The notes: generated from the letters alone by a model not told the origin. DNA of 64,000 nucleotides from Agrypnia vestita (GCA_016648135.1 JADDOH010023626.1:1-64000); one strand, 5' to 3'. Positions 55,401 through 62,734 are shown, numbered from the stretch's first letter. Numbers and translations: made by a program.

Positions 55401-55558
55401 AAGCGAGTTGACAGCGTATGTTTTCTGTGTGCATGTCTAATCAAATTATGGTTTTTCAGGTTTTTTCCTGTCCCAACTGCTTGTACAGAACCATTGACTA
55501 CTCTTTAATGGATGCTCACATTAACAGATGCTTAAACATAAATAGCCTGATTCCGTAA
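25195..55558 (+). CDS. kenny: IKK-gamma / NEMO (kenny) gene, 13 or more exons
   Basis: This is the regulatory subunit of the IkB kinase complex, which in insects acts in the IMD pathway to activate Relish after binding ubiquitin chains. Twelve shared exons join without a frame break into 713 codons, followed by terminal exon 13a (754 aa in total) or 13b (745 aa). Domains: a LIR-like motif EEDSFIIL (12-19); the NEMO N-terminal helix (about 80-160); coiled coils (160-600); a UBAN with DIYKTDFEAER at 633-643; a Ser/Pro-rich linker (674-713); and a C-terminal C2HC finger. Exons 3 and 4 are paralogous and same-phase, so isoforms with only one are possible (about 640-647 aa). Introns are filled with MITEs and a mariner. 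The gene identity is strong; isoform usage is inferred. Confidence 0.9.
25884..26126 (+). CDS. kenny: IKK-gamma exon 2 (NEMO N-terminal domain)
   Basis: It begins PSPASVEMASAVIMECSDTT after a TATTTCAG acceptor and contains KIVELLEENLILRRTLKQNN then the end FETRELVEK. This matches the NEMO helix that binds the kinase subunit (LEENQELRDAIRQSN, FQEARKLVE in human). Donor GTATTT, phase 0. Confidence 0.92.
26174..26486. mobile_element. MITE in IKK-gamma intron 2
   Basis: TTTATGATGTATAAAATTCC then CACTCACCA at the left is mirrored by TGGTGAGTGAGAATTTTATA then CATCATACAAA at the right. Confidence 0.8.
27244..27440. mobile_element. hAT-like MITE, family C copy 1
   Basis: It starts TAGTGATAATC, contains ACTGACGGTTTCCCATC and AATACAAATCTCAAATA, and ends with GGTTAAAATACTG, as in the better preserved copy at 45819-46035. 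Confidence 0.65.
28035..28282 (-). pseudogene. Rearranged relative of the HTH transposase-like gene
   Basis: On the minus strand, ATGCCAAAAACGATTA ... CGAGAAATAATAT (from 28272) and, about 200 bp later, TGAAAATGCACACGTTTTTT match consecutive parts of the first exon at 23622. The inserted middle has no similarity that I can see, so this copy is broken. Confidence 0.6.
28339..28668 (+). CDS. Unrecognised 109-codon open frame
   Basis: The frame MRVFRGLAFPLHAMHAAHAH to SQDRALLLEF is uninterrupted and lies in sequence richer in GC than the intron around it (IKK-gamma intron 2). I recognise no domain. It has no strong splice or start signal and could be a piece of a mobile element or a chance frame. 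Confidence 0.2.
   Translation: MRVFRGLAFPLHAMHAAHAHLPLLKINKVKAGQTIFKLSKAAICIDRSCYFNTRSRHEQMSYQISLARAYLFTCHAIQKGCEEMRQPYGVPTYKICGNASQDRALLLEF
29069..29118. repeat. 50-bp perfect palindrome
   Basis: The sequence is exactly self-complementary across 25 bp per arm (TAGAAAAGCAAAATAATATC ... centre ACTAGT) with no loop. It lies in IKK-gamma intron 2. Confidence 0.95.
30004..30324 (+). CDS. kenny: IKK-gamma exon 3 (coiled coil, duplicate A)
   Basis: It runs LRVDNSKLRKELDILKNEK to ISDTAQE, 107 codons, phase 0 at both ends, with TTTTTACAG acceptor and GTATTT donor. The middle is low-complexity Ser/Asn, and the end is a coiled coil with TSQLETVERQRKQVIEDNEK. It is clearly paralogous to exon 4. Confidence 0.85.
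31599..31940. mobile_element. Pogo-like MITE, copy 2
   Basis: It starts CAGTAGAACCTCATTATTTC after TA and ends GAATTAACGGGGTTTGACTG. These are the inverted termini of Tc1/mariner-superfamily pogo/Tigger-type elements. It lies in IKK-gamma intron 3. Confidence 0.75.
32050..32382 (+). CDS. kenny: IKK-gamma exon 4 (coiled coil, duplicate B)
   Basis: It runs LESSNAQLKKELEILKMEK to VKNMQE, 111 codons, phase 0 at both ends, with GCATTTCAG acceptor and GTATTT donor like exon 3. Aligned with exon 3, 11 of 19 first residues and 25 of 47 residues in the coiled-coil block are identical (TSQIELIERQRRQVIKENEK). Confidence 0.88.
32465..32581 (+). CDS. kenny: IKK-gamma exon 5 (coiled coil)
   Basis: Thirty-nine codons, EMNNTKENDSIRSLEAKISN to LLQSENTR, after a long T-rich acceptor ending CTTAG; donor GTATTT; phase 0. 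Confidence 0.85.
32911..33012 (+). CDS. kenny: IKK-gamma exon 6 (coiled coil)
   Basis: Thirty-four codons, LEFTQHRLESQENIKQLTSS to LREAHTI, with TCTTCAATAG acceptor and GTAAGT donor, phase 0. Confidence 0.85.
33071..33116. repeat. Hairpin with 21-bp perfect arms
   Basis: AAAACTAGGTATCGTAATTC then G (33071-33091) is exactly mirrored at 33096-33116 across a 4-nt loop, 58 bp inside IKK-gamma intron 6. Confidence 0.93.
33272..33411 (+). CDS. kenny: IKK-gamma exon 7
   Basis: It encodes TFQPIRYSLSLEAQCDSSEF to LNQHAQ and ends in phase 2 (GA|GTAAGT). It joins exon 8 to restore a Glu codon. Confidence 0.85.
34333..34476 (+). CDS. kenny: IKK-gamma exon 8
   Basis: It encodes EFCTLFDSVTCLIMEIQTNS to HHGVISNY and ends in phase 2 (AA|GTAAGA), after a TTTTTTTTTCAG acceptor. 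Confidence 0.83.
35094..35295. mobile_element. hAT-like MITE, family C copy 2
   Basis: TAGTGACAGTGAAACCATC, then TACAGTTATTTGAAATTTGT, and GGTTAAAATACCATTG near the right end match the copy at 45819-46035. It is in IKK-gamma intron 8. Confidence 0.7.
35342..35450 (+). CDS. kenny: IKK-gamma exon 9
   Basis: It encodes NHLVKSALAALEKMFLDYQQ to SAEHSQ and ends in phase 0 at GTATTG; the acceptor is TTATTTCATAG. Confidence 0.85.
35608..35768 (+). CDS. kenny: IKK-gamma exon 10 (UBAN, first part)
   Basis: It encodes LKKHADALTARLLHQDEQVE to RDLLRAQLDIY, the start of the UBAN/NOA ubiquitin-binding coiled coil, and ends within the K codon (AA|GTAAAT). Confidence 0.92.
35997..36699. mobile_element. Foldback element with >200-bp arms in intron 10
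   Basis: The left arm (about 35997-36215) and right arm (about 36475-36699) are inverted copies: AGAAACTCTCTTAATATGTT and AACATATTAAGAGAGTTTC at the tips, and AGGTAAATATATGCATTTGT against ACAAATGTACATATTTACCT inside. The loop has no gene. Confidence 0.88.
37146..37257 (+). CDS. kenny: IKK-gamma exon 11 (UBAN, second part)
   Basis: It encodes KTDFEAERDSRTQIASEKDE to RRNQELTDE. With exon 10 it gives DIYKTDFEAER, the signature shared with NEMO and optineurin; the Tyr, Asp, Phe and Glu that contact linear ubiquitin are conserved. Donor GTATGT, phase 0. Confidence 0.93.
37432..38660. mobile_element. DNA element with AGGGGTTACGTGTAGTCA termini
   Basis: AGGGGTTACGTGTAGTCA at 37432 is exactly mirrored by TGACTACACGTAACCCCT ending at 38660, and TTA flanks both sides (37429-37431, 38661-38663). 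A 3-bp TWA duplication suggests a PIF/Harbinger-type element, but no transposase frame is present. It lies in IKK-gamma intron 11. Confidence 0.8.
39390..39509 (+). CDS. kenny: IKK-gamma exon 12 (Ser/Pro-rich linker)
   Basis: Forty codons, VNSFRSRYPHNFGSMSFVAG to PPVNTLNHE, phase 0 at both ends, donor GTACGT. It resembles the flexible linker between UBAN and zinc finger in NEMO. The acceptor tract (TTCCTTGTTACAAATGAAG) is weaker than the others. Confidence 0.75.
39794..40098. mobile_element. hAT-like MITE with GGTTCCCAAA termini
   Basis: GGGGGTTCCCAAACTTTTT at the left and TTTGGGAACCGCTAC at the right are the typical hAT MITE ends. ACTAATAT precedes and ACTAATAC follows, an 8-bp duplication with one change. 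Confidence 0.85.
40107..42045. other. Intron 12 sequence without a recognised feature
   Basis: It is mostly AT-rich. The part from about 41100 to 41500 is richer in GC, but I see no exon with matching splice sites or known protein. Confidence 0.5.
42050..42440. repeat. Dispersed repeat starting ACAGGGTGT (copy 2)
   Basis: ACAGGGTGTTTCGTAGCTAG then TAGCAAAA matches the start at 5783, and AGAAATATTGAAAAAATGCA near 42430 matches sequence near 33985. Confidence 0.5.
42525..42750. repeat. CTGAATCTGAGCT minisatellite
   Basis: Words of the type AATCTGAATCTGAGCTGA recur about ten times with changes. They may form the left part of a larger hAT-like element, whose right end at about 43480-43545 has GAGCCGGTTCGTTCGCGAAC and GGCGCACCCTAA. 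Confidence 0.7.
43560..44850. other. Intron 12 sequence without a recognised feature
   Basis: Only short frames without conserved content are present. Confidence 0.55.
44857..44951. mobile_element. Foldback family B, half copy
   Basis: TATAAACACCAACACAACAA then ACAATGTGC ... TCTTTCTTAAATGGAAAGAG equals the right half of the palindromes at 8711 and 52384; the left half is missing. Confidence 0.8.
45819..46035. mobile_element. hAT-like MITE, family C copy 3, with 8-bp duplication
   Basis: The element TAGTGATGGTTAAAG ... GGTTAAAATACCATCACTT is flanked on both sides by ATAACAAT (45811-45818 and 46036-46043). Inner arms ATACAAATCGCAAATAA and TTATTTGGGATTTGTAT are also inverted. It defines the family seen at 27244 and 35094. 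Confidence 0.88.
46044..47680. other. AT-rich end of intron 12
   Basis: No exon, element terminus or RNA recognised. Confidence 0.55.
47681..47806 (+). CDS. kenny: IKK-gamma terminal exon 13a (C2HC zinc finger)
   Basis: After a CACAAATTCAG acceptor in phase 0 it encodes GNDSPPPVRFSCPVCEGSF onward, with the finger C-x2-C-x12-H-x3-C (CPVC ... DHVNTC) and a stop at 47804. This is the NEMO-type ubiquitin-binding finger. A mariner begins 157 bp after the stop. Confidence 0.87.
   Translation, partial: GNDSPPPVRFSCPVCEGSFKSIKMLQDHVNTCLEASVDNVE
47963..49248 (+). mobile_element. Full-length mariner transposon
   Basis: The inverted termini TTAGGTCCTTACATATGAAA (47963) and TTTCATATGTAAGGACCTAA (to 49248) match, and TA flanks both ends (47961-47962 and 49249-49250). 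The length of 1286 bp is that of a complete mariner. It carries one intact transposase frame and lies between the two alternative terminal exons of IKK-gamma, in the same orientation. Confidence 0.97.
48151..49170 (+). CDS. Mariner transposase, intact DD34D
   Basis: A 339-residue frame without stops starts MKNLKYRVIYEYEFHRGTSA, with an N-terminal double HTH (about 1-110), the linker WVPHELSEAN, and the catalytic triad D151 (TCDEKWILYDN), D243 (LLHDNARPHTA) and D278 (YSPDLAPTDYHFF) with exactly 34 residues between the last two. It ends RWQKCIDSNGTYFD, the usual mariner C terminus. Sequence style is closest to the Hsmar1/cecropia-type subfamily. The frame could extend 22 codons upstream to 48085, but family length supports 48151. 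Transposition by cut and paste into TA would be possible if all residues are active. AATAAA follows the stop directly. Confidence 0.95.
   Translation: MKNLKYRVIYEYEFHRGTSAAETARRINDVYGDGAAKENTVRFWFQRFRSGNFDLQNKPRGRPETKVDNEELKAIVEADPSQTTSELAAGCGVSDKTVLIHLKQISKVKKLEWWVPHELSEANQQTRVDCCVALLNRHNNEGILNRIITCDEKWILYDNRKRSSQWLNPAEPAKPCPKRKLTPKKLLVSVWWTSAGVVHYSFLKSGQTITADVYCQQLQTMMEKLAAKQPRLVNRSRPLLLHDNARPHTAQQTATKLEELQLECLRHPPYSPDLAPTDYHFFRNLDNFLQRKKFNSDGAVQTAFKDFIDSRPNGFFSKGIDEIPMRWQKCIDSNGTYFD
49462..51971. mobile_element. Pogo-like element, copy 3, with nested palindromes
   Basis: CAGTAAAACCCCGTTAATTC then GAAATTCG after TA at the left is matched by TTTCAAATTAACGAGGTTCT then ACTG at the right. The interior shares CTTACGCATGCTTTCTTCAG with the copy at 57946. 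Two further inverted structures are nested: about 50143-50690 (GTTCAGACACGCAGG / CGGGCATGTCTGAA) and about 50845-51085 (TCTTGACAGTTATTGTATAA / ATACATACCTGTCAAGA). No intact transposase. Confidence 0.65.
52384..52566. mobile_element. Foldback family B, full copy 2
   Basis: GTAGACCTCTTTCTATTTAA ... TTGTGTTGGTGTTTATAC is mirrored by TAAATACCAACACAAAAAAA ... TTAAATGGAAAGAGGTGTAC. Nearly fully palindromic. Confidence 0.87.
52567..53324. other. AT-rich sequence, no feature recognised
   Basis: Only short frames without conserved content. Confidence 0.55.
53329..53515. mobile_element. PiggyBac-like MITE
   Basis: CCCCTTCATTGC starts directly after TTAA (53325-53328) and AACAAAAGGG ends directly before TTAA (53516-53519). 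The TTAA duplication with CCC/GGG ends is typical of piggyBac elements. Confidence 0.7.
53520..55459. other. AT-rich sequence before exon 13b
   Basis: It contains a hairpin of TCCAATAAAAATAG / CTATTTTTATTGGA at about 54084-54126 and an unrecognised frame at 54416-54652, but nothing else I can support. Confidence 0.5.
55460..55558 (+). CDS. kenny: IKK-gamma alternative terminal exon 13b (C2HC zinc finger)
   Basis: After a GGTTTTTCAG acceptor in phase 0 it encodes VFSCPNCLYRTIDYSLMDAH then INRCLNINSLIP and a stop. The finger has the same C-x2-C-x12-H-x3-C spacing as 13a but different residues; CPNC-x-Y is closer to the human CPKCQYQAPD form. AATAAA lies at 56116-56121. It can only be used if 13a is skipped. 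Confidence 0.8.
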   Translation, partial: VFSCPNCLYRTIDYSLMDAHINRCLNINSLIP

Positions 55559-57945
55559 TGTACTGTTCTGACCACATTGTATTTATCTAGTAATGAGTAT
55601 TGTAAAGGTGGATGAGAAATTTCTTTTCACGTTTTTGAGTATTGTATTATTTCAAAGCTAGTAAAATTTCCCAGACAAGAAATGATTACATCCATACAAA
55701 TTCTCCTCCAAAAAAACTTCCTATTATATCAAATATTTTTTAAGAATTAATTTGTGAATTGAAATTTTCTTTTTTTCCTAATTGATACTTTCTATTCTTA
55801 AAGTAATGATGCCACATTAAAAAAAATAATTATCTTTTGTATTGAATAACACACTCGGATTCCTTGCATTAACAATCTGCCTCATTTTCGCAATACCCAG
55901 AAAAAGACTGCCTATCTGTAATAGCTGTATTTTTTTTGCCCAGCCCTCTCTGTATGAGAAATAATCAAAGAAACACTTTTATTGTGGAATCGCACATGAA
56001 CAGTCTCTTGGCCTCTCCATGTTTATGATGCCTATGCTCTGTAAGCAAATTAATAGAAATTTATTTGTTAATTAAACTTTGCTATGAATTATTAAAGACG
56101 TCATTGCTTTCTGTTAATAAATTTTATATATTACTTTGTAATAAAAAGTATTATCGATCACTATTTTGTGCAAATAATTGAGTTGCGTTATTTAAAAAAT
56201 ATATAAATCTTATCGTACTCGCGCTATGTTACATATTCTTATGGTGATACCGTAACCAGTCTCTCAATTATATGCATTGCAAGTGCAATACCTGGAAAGA
56301 AGCCATTGGAATAACTTGAATCTCACTCTAATTAATTTATGCAATTTTGAGTGGGCTAGAATTAATTTAATAATAATAATAATTATGTGTATCTGCATTT
56401 TATTTTATCTTTTAGTTCCTTAACATTTTTTTTTACTTGATGTTTGCAATATATGTATGAATGTGATTTTTCAAACAAAGGAAATAAAAATTTACTTCAA
56501 AACAAGTCACCACATGTTGATTTTAATATATAGTTTGGTAATGGGAAAGACTTTAGAACACACTGGTACTTTATGGTCATATGTAATGGGTGCTAAGAGA
56601 AATCAAGTGTCATACTAACTAAGAACGTGTGACGCTAACTCGAGTTTACTGTAAATATTTTGACTGAACTCAGAGCTGATGTTCATTCAATCTTATGAAA
56701 ATAAATTGTCATATTTAAAAACAGATCTCTTCCACCTGTTAGTTATAGTTATAGTTAATTCTCTAAAGTCTATTATCAGATATTCCCTTCTACAGTTATA
56801 TTTATCATTTATCTTCTTCAAGTAGGACACTTACAGAGATGTTTTTGTCATTTTTTAATTATTAATGTTACACAAATTAATAAATGACAACATAAAATAA
56901 GGTGAACGAACATTAGTCTACTGCTCAAGAATATTGAAGTAGTTCATGGAATGAGGAAAGGTGTGGTCTATTTTTGTAAAGAGAGTGGGTGGCAACGTAG
57001 GTATTATAAAATATAAATATGTAATATAGGTAAATTAACTTTGCTCACAAAATGTTTACATAAGTGATTCGCAGATTTTGACACTTATTACATATAAATA
57101 TGAAAGTAGAGTCTACAGGAGTTATATGAGAAACACATTGGTAACCTCAGGGTAACCAGTTCTCAGGATTTCAACCCTGTCTCTCCGGGCTCCGGGTTTT
57201 ATTATAATTTCTCAGGGTAGTAAGTAATTAATTATCTTGAATGTGTGTCGGTTATATTTATGAAAACAAATTACATTTCATATAATCACCACAGATCTTG
57301 CGAGTTTATCATGTATGTATTTCTACCTGAATGCTCTGTCTGCAATTCTACTATCTTTTTTTTCTCAATCTGCCTCGGGGCAAAAGTGAAAATATTTTTA
57401 CTCAATCATAAACTAAAATCTGGTCACCCTAGTCTCACGTGATGTACTTTCTAAGTTTCAAGGGCGTGGAATTTACAAATATTTATTTTACCATTATTGG
57501 TAGTACATATGATTTTTAAAATTTCTGTTTTTTTTCCTATGATTTGTTTGACTTCCACCTAAGCATTTTTAATCAACTTTATCAAAACTTTAACGAAATG
57601 TATTATTTTTATTGAAATATATTTTCTCTTGATGGTTATTTATAATTATCTGTATACTACTCCTATCGCTTCCATTTATTTTTGTGTAATATGAAATTAG
57701 ACTATTTTCTTATAATTTAATGTATTAAGTCAATGACTAATGATTTTACATTTAATAAATCTCTATTTTATGAATGTGATATTTTATTTTTTCCTAAAAA
57801 AATTGGCAATTCTTTCTGATCAGTCCAAATAATTTGGGCATAGCGAAGAGAAAACTACATTTCAAAATAAAGGCAACAACACGGCAAAAACTACATTTCA
57901 AAATAAAGGCAACAACACAACAAGTACTACCTGAAGAATGTAGTA
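55559..57945. other. IKK-gamma 3' flank
   Basis: It contains AATAAA at 56116 and again near 56484, plausible poly(A) signals for exon 13b transcripts. No further gene is recognised. A 41-bp direct repeat (AAAACTACATTTCAAAATAA) occurs at about 57851 and 57888. Confidence 0.5.
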
Positions 57946-59006
57946 CAGTAAAACTCCGTTAATTCGAACCCCGATAATTCGAATTTTTTTTTAAATTTTA
58001 AAAATCCCAAATTGTGAATTTCATAGTAAATTAACCCGTAATTCGAAATATTTTTTAGCCCCTTGCGCCGAAAATCGATAAATTTTAGTTCGCGTAATTC
58101 GAAATTTTTTTGTAATATTACGTAATTGAAAAATATTTCGAGTATTTTCGCAAGTGAAAACAACAAATATGTCAATATCGGGTTCTTTGAAATGTCGCGA
58201 TCTTTGTAATAGCATAATAAACATTGCGTTTTCGAAATGATTTCTTGAAATATGAAAAACAGACATTTTTCACAAAATTAATGCCTTTTTCATGAGTTTT
58301 ACGATTCTTGGCGTATTTCACAATCAATTCACGGTACTTTATGAAATGCCCCTTTTCTATACATATTGTGTCGCGATCCCTAAAATTGGGGAATCCTGTG
58401 TATGCTTTCTTCAGTTGATTGCCTTGATATGCGCGGATAGTTTAGTTTGCGGCATTTGCGCTAATCCTCATATCTAAAAGCGTTTTAAATTGTTTTTCAT
58501 GTTTTTAAATTTGTCTTTAGTTCGATTTTTTTTTCTAATCACTGTATTTGTGTTATTAAAATATTACATTTTCTTTGTAAGATGTTTTTAGTGACTTATC
58601 TTATTGTTTCACGTATTTATTGACAATTGTATTTCTAGTAATCGTGCATTGTTGGTTTGAGCCAGAAAAAAGGAGGAATCAAAAGTTAAACTCGTTTTAA
58701 GATTGAAGAAGCGTTCCATAAATTCAAGTATATTAAACATTTTTGATTATGGCCACCTATCCATGAAAAAAAAAGGGTTTTTTCGCAAGTGAGAACAGCA
58801 AATATGTCAAAATGCCGCGATCTTTGCATTAACATAATAAAAATTGCGTTTTCAAAGTAATTTATTTAAATATATACGATTTTTAGCGAATTTCAAAAGC
58901 GCACCGCGATTTTTTTTTGTACTTAAATTTCGAATTAACAGAGGCCCCTATAATTCGAAATTTATTTTTTGGGTCCCTTGAATTTCGAATTAACGAGGTT
59001 TTACTG
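57946..59006. mobile_element. Pogo-like MITE, copy 4, with TA duplication
   Basis: CAGTAAAACTCCGTTAATTC after TA (57944-57945) is mirrored by GAATTAACGAGGTTTTACTG before TA (59007-59008). It is about 1.06 kb with no intact transposase and is the best preserved copy of the family. Confidence 0.85.
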
Positions 59007-59018
59007 TACTATAATAAT

Positions 59019-59190
59019 ATTTTCAAATCCATGGGGTAAGGGGGGTTGTTTCAGTTTTTGGGCAATTCATCATTCGGTCCCAAAATTTACAAATTCATGG
59101 GGAGTTGTTCCAGTTTCCAGAGATTTCTTCGATCGGACCCAAAATTTTCAAATCCATGGGGGAGGAAGTTGTTTCAGTTTACAAACTTTT
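59019..59190. repeat. Three-copy tandem repeat, about 60-bp unit
   Basis: CAAATCCATGGGG ... GTTGTTTCAGTTT ... GGTCCCAAAAT recurs with starts near 59023, 59090 and 59149. Confidence 0.85.
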
Positions 59191-59814
59191 TTCGTTTGAC
59201 CACCACAAAAAAATTTCAACCGTTTTATCCACATCAAAACCTCCATCAGTTATTTCATTTTATTTAGATGAGTTCAAAAAATATCAGCCTAAACATATGA
59301 CACACACAACTTTAATTTAAAATTTGAAGTGAAGAGTGTACTTTCTAATAAGTAGGTGTGTGTGTGTACTAGACATGCGCGCCGAGCCTGAATTTGCCAG
59401 CGGCGGCGTGCCGGCCTGAAACGGTCGGCGGCGGCGGCGCGCCGCGGCGTGGCTCATTTTTTTAGGGGATATGTTTTTTTAAGGAATGTTTAGATGTCGT
59501 GGAAAAACAGAAGCAAAAATATTCAAATCAAGGAATGTTCTATTATAAAATTTTCGAATGTAAATTTTAGGTGCAAAGAAAACCATGCTTTGATTCAAGA
59601 TCACAGTTTTCTTTGCATAATTCATAATTGTCATGTATGAATATGATCTTGTTAACTCTCACGGGGCCTTATTTCATGTCTTCTGAGTTTTAATTTTGTA
59701 TTTATTTTAATTAATCTGGCTCTTAAGTTATATGTTGTGTTTTTATCCTTATGCTAATTACTTTGGACACTATGGACTTTGCATTCATATTTTGTACTAT
59801 AGCATTTTTTGGAC

Positions 59815-60555
59815 TGACGGGTGCCTACCGGACTGTCTCCAGTCAAGCACTCCCAATCCTGGCGGGCGTGCTCTCTGCCGATCTCGAGGTCCTTGAGGCT
59901 TGCGCCTGTCGCAGATTGCTGAGGGGCCTGGAAATAGTCTACTTTGGTAGAACTCTCAGGCCCCTGGAAAACGAGCGACCACAGTTGGAAATGCGTGTTG
60001 GGCTAATAACGTTAGAAGTATGGCAAGACAGATGGGACACCGCCACCGCCGACAGATGGACACACTCCTTCCCGAGGGTGAGGGTTAAAGAAAGAAACTT
60101 AAGTTTTTCCGGAGGTTATTTTCCGGCTCTAGACCACTATACGGTACTCATGCTTTCGGGCCATGGAGAGTTCAGATCTAAACTCCATGATCTTGGACTC
60201 TCCACTCATTCATGGTAGGTACACCTATGCCAGAGAGCTAGAGTGCTTCAGACTCCGGGGCATATCCTCTGGGATTGTGAACTTTTGATGGATGCTAGAT
60301 ACGATATGCGTGTTGGAATATTCGGGCCACATGACACTGGTCGGCGTGTCATAAACGCCGATCTTGTTAGGAATGAAAGAAACTTTGGATGCCTCCGTGA
60401 GTTTGTTAGGGTGTGGGTGTCCCGTTGGGAACTCCTTAGGGCGACTACTCAATATGAATCCGAATAAAAATATGAAAAAAGTGTAGGGCCGATATGTCAG
60501 CCATTGCTCATAGAACGGCCCTGGGTGTGTGGTCGGTCCCCTCTTCTCTCACCGG
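59815..60555 (+). pseudogene. R1-type LINE C-terminal fragment
   Basis: The frame reads GAYRTVSSQALPILAGVLSA, then LEVWQDRWDTATADRWTHSF and LDHYTVLMLSGHGEFRSKLH; after a frame change near 60225 it continues TPGHILWDCELLMDARYDMR. The AYRTxSxxALxxLAG, QxRWDxxxxGRWTHxLxP and YxxxQxLTGHGxF blocks are those of R1-clade LINEs after the reverse transcriptase. It is 5'-truncated and inserted into the hAT element. Confidence 0.75.
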
Positions 60556-61149
60556 ACTCAGCCGAGACCTTTTGGCATTTACAACAAGGCCGGAAACTGA
60601 AAACACACGCTCGCTGGGTATGCTGGTAGCTGGAATTGCCAGCACAGCTCTAGCGAGCGGGTTGAGCCACGGAAATGCTTTTTTTCTTTCTTTCCAGTAG
60701 ATAAGGACCTTGGACAACTTCTACATCTTCTGATCTCGTAGTAGCCAGGTACTTCCAACATTCTTGTGAAATTTCGGCGTCTTCTGAGTCTAAATCTGTG
60801 ACGTTGCTGCTATATTTCTTGGAAAGTTTGGATAGCAAGGCTTGTTCAAAAGATGCACTTGCAACAGGTTCAGAGTCAGAAGTAGCTGCTTATATACCTT
60901 CAAATCTTCTTGTTACTAGATCTGTTGCTTTCACTTGTTTTTTAATGTAGTTTGCCAGAAACGCGGCGCCCGTGGTATTTTTATGCTCCATGTAGTTGTC
61001 AATTTCACTCAATCTCAGGTACACTTTTGATTCCATCGCCAGTTATGAGATCGTGCCCTAAGAAAAAGTGGTTGTCTTATATAGCCCTTTTAATATTTGA
61101 TCCAGAATCTGTAACGGTATGGATTTCTTTGCCATTTAGGCTTTAGACC
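60556..61149 (-). pseudogene. hAT transposase remnant with C-terminal dimerisation domain
   Basis: On the minus strand EIHTVTDSGSNIKRAI lies at about 61120-61073, and LNPLARAVLAIPATSIPSER then VFSVSGLVVNAKRSRLSP at about 60663-60556. The latter is the typical hAT dimerisation domain, and the former the VTDNGSNIxKA catalytic block. Frameshifts and stops separate them. Confidence 0.85.
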
Positions 61150-61674
61150 TGTGGTGGCCAAAGACGCATACATAAACACGTGTAATGAGGTACCACATAT
61201 GCTGACGTCGAGCACGGCAGACCGTTACCCTCGATACAGAGGTCGAGGCAAAAGTGCTTAGCACAACGAACAAGGCGACAATGTAAGCCGGACCAATGAC
61301 CGAGTACAAAGACGACGTATAGCAGAGGGCATGAAGAGCGGATAAACTCACCTTGCTGATCCAGACAAAATATCCAACACGCACTGCCGAGTAAAGACGA
61401 AGTCATAACAAACCCAATCTCTTTGTTCACATTCACTATAAAAACTGTAGTCTCCAGAGCAGACTATCTCACATCCCCAGTGAACGGCTCGTATAGCGGA
61501 AGCCCTCGCCGTCATACCTTCGAACGTCACGCTTTCACTTATAACCTTCGTACCTACTGTATTCTTTATAACTTTTACTTTTGCAATTCAATAAATTCTG
61601 TAAAACCATCGTGACTTTACATCATCAACACCGCTTCAACTCATCCTAAACCGGAGGGCTCATCCACCTCCACA
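61150..61674. mobile_element. Solo LTR
   Basis: It starts TGTGGTGGCC and ends CCACCTCCACA, inverted at the tips, and GACC flanks both sides (61146-61149, 61675-61678). It has TATAAAA at about 61437 and AATAAA at about 61589, as an LTR promoter and poly(A) signal. A 4-bp duplication fits gypsy-type integration. The hAT transposase remnant continues on either side. Confidence 0.8.
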
Positions 61675-61859
61675 GACCTTTTTGCATAATTTAATCGACA
61701 AAAACAGATGAAAAAATTTAAAAAAATCTAAATTTAAGGTGTTTCAAAAATGTAACACCCAAAATCGGCGCGCCGATTGGCTTGACTCGGCGGCGGCGGC
61801 GTGGCCCAAGGGCGGCGCGGCGTAGCGGCGCCGGCGCGGCGCGCATGTCTAGTGTGTAC

Positions 61860-62580
61860 TAAACTTAAAAAGGTGTGAAGTGTGCACTTCAACACCCATC
61901 ATGTTTGTAGCAAGTCATAGGCCGCGTCGTCGATTAAATTCCATAAAATATTAAATATAAACAAGGACGCACAGACAGCGGCCAGCATTCTGTATTGGCG
62001 CCCTGCCTAGTGTGTCATTTTGACAAATCACAATTTTTTAATACCTACGTATAAATTATCAACCAAGTATAAGGTAAAGCTCCTGGTACATGAATGTCAT
62101 GTGCCACGCAGAACACGCAAGGAAGAGGCAAGTCGTAATGAAATTACGTAACTCTTGATCATAAGTTGCATCTCTGCGAGATATTAGACTTAAAATGTCA
62201 AATGCAGTCAAAATTAATCCTGAAGAGAGGCGAGATAAATTGTAAATATTTTTAATTTCTTCTATAGTTCTACTACGCTGACTTATAAAATTGTTAAGGA
62301 AGTCGAAGTTAGATAACAAATTCTATCTGCGCAAAAAATTATTAAAAATGCCCATGGTACGGCGGGAATCAAACCAGTGTGATTACCTCGCGACGCTACG
62401 CGTCTCCGCCTATCAATTAAAATGCGTTGCCAAGGGAGAGAGCGGGAATTTAAAAACAACACCACGGATAGGTAAGAACCAGAAGATTTAACACTAACTT
62501 AATAATTACCCCTAGCCTAAACGCAAGCAGTCCAAACGTCACAAAGTTTATCGTTTTCCTGTCACATATCACAACAAAAT
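61860..62580. other. Sequence between hAT element and GC-rich block
   Basis: A minus-strand frame at 62319-62059 (NFDFLNNFISQRSRTIEEIK to YQELYLIL) has hydrophobic stretches that could suit a membrane protein, but I recognise no family, and a stop lies just upstream of any start. Nothing else is supported. Confidence 0.25.
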
Positions 62581-62734
62581 AGATATTGTTCACAAAAAAA
62601 ACACACACATCGTCGACGCTATCGTGGAGGTCGCGCGTGACAAGCCGCGCGGGCCGCGGCAACCGCGGACGGGGTACGTGGTTGAAGCCGCGCGCGCTGG
62701 CGCATCCGGTCGCGAGATCCGCGCCGACATCTAA

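Larger units (their letters stand above)
59370..61851 (-). mobile_element. hAT transposon with nested LINE and solo LTR
   Basis: The ends TAGACATGCGCGCCG and CGGCGCGGCGCGCATGTCTA are inverted and GTGTGTAC flanks both (59362-59369 and 61852-61859), a perfect 8-bp duplication. The subterminal parts are extremely GC-rich (GGCGGCGGCG). Minus-strand transposase remains lie inside, interrupted by a LINE fragment and a solo LTR. Confidence 0.92.

Noticed and set aside
62059..62319. Chemoreceptor-like exon on the minus strand
   Set aside because: Only hydrophobicity suggests it; there is no family motif, and an in-frame stop sits just upstream after the only acceptor-like site.
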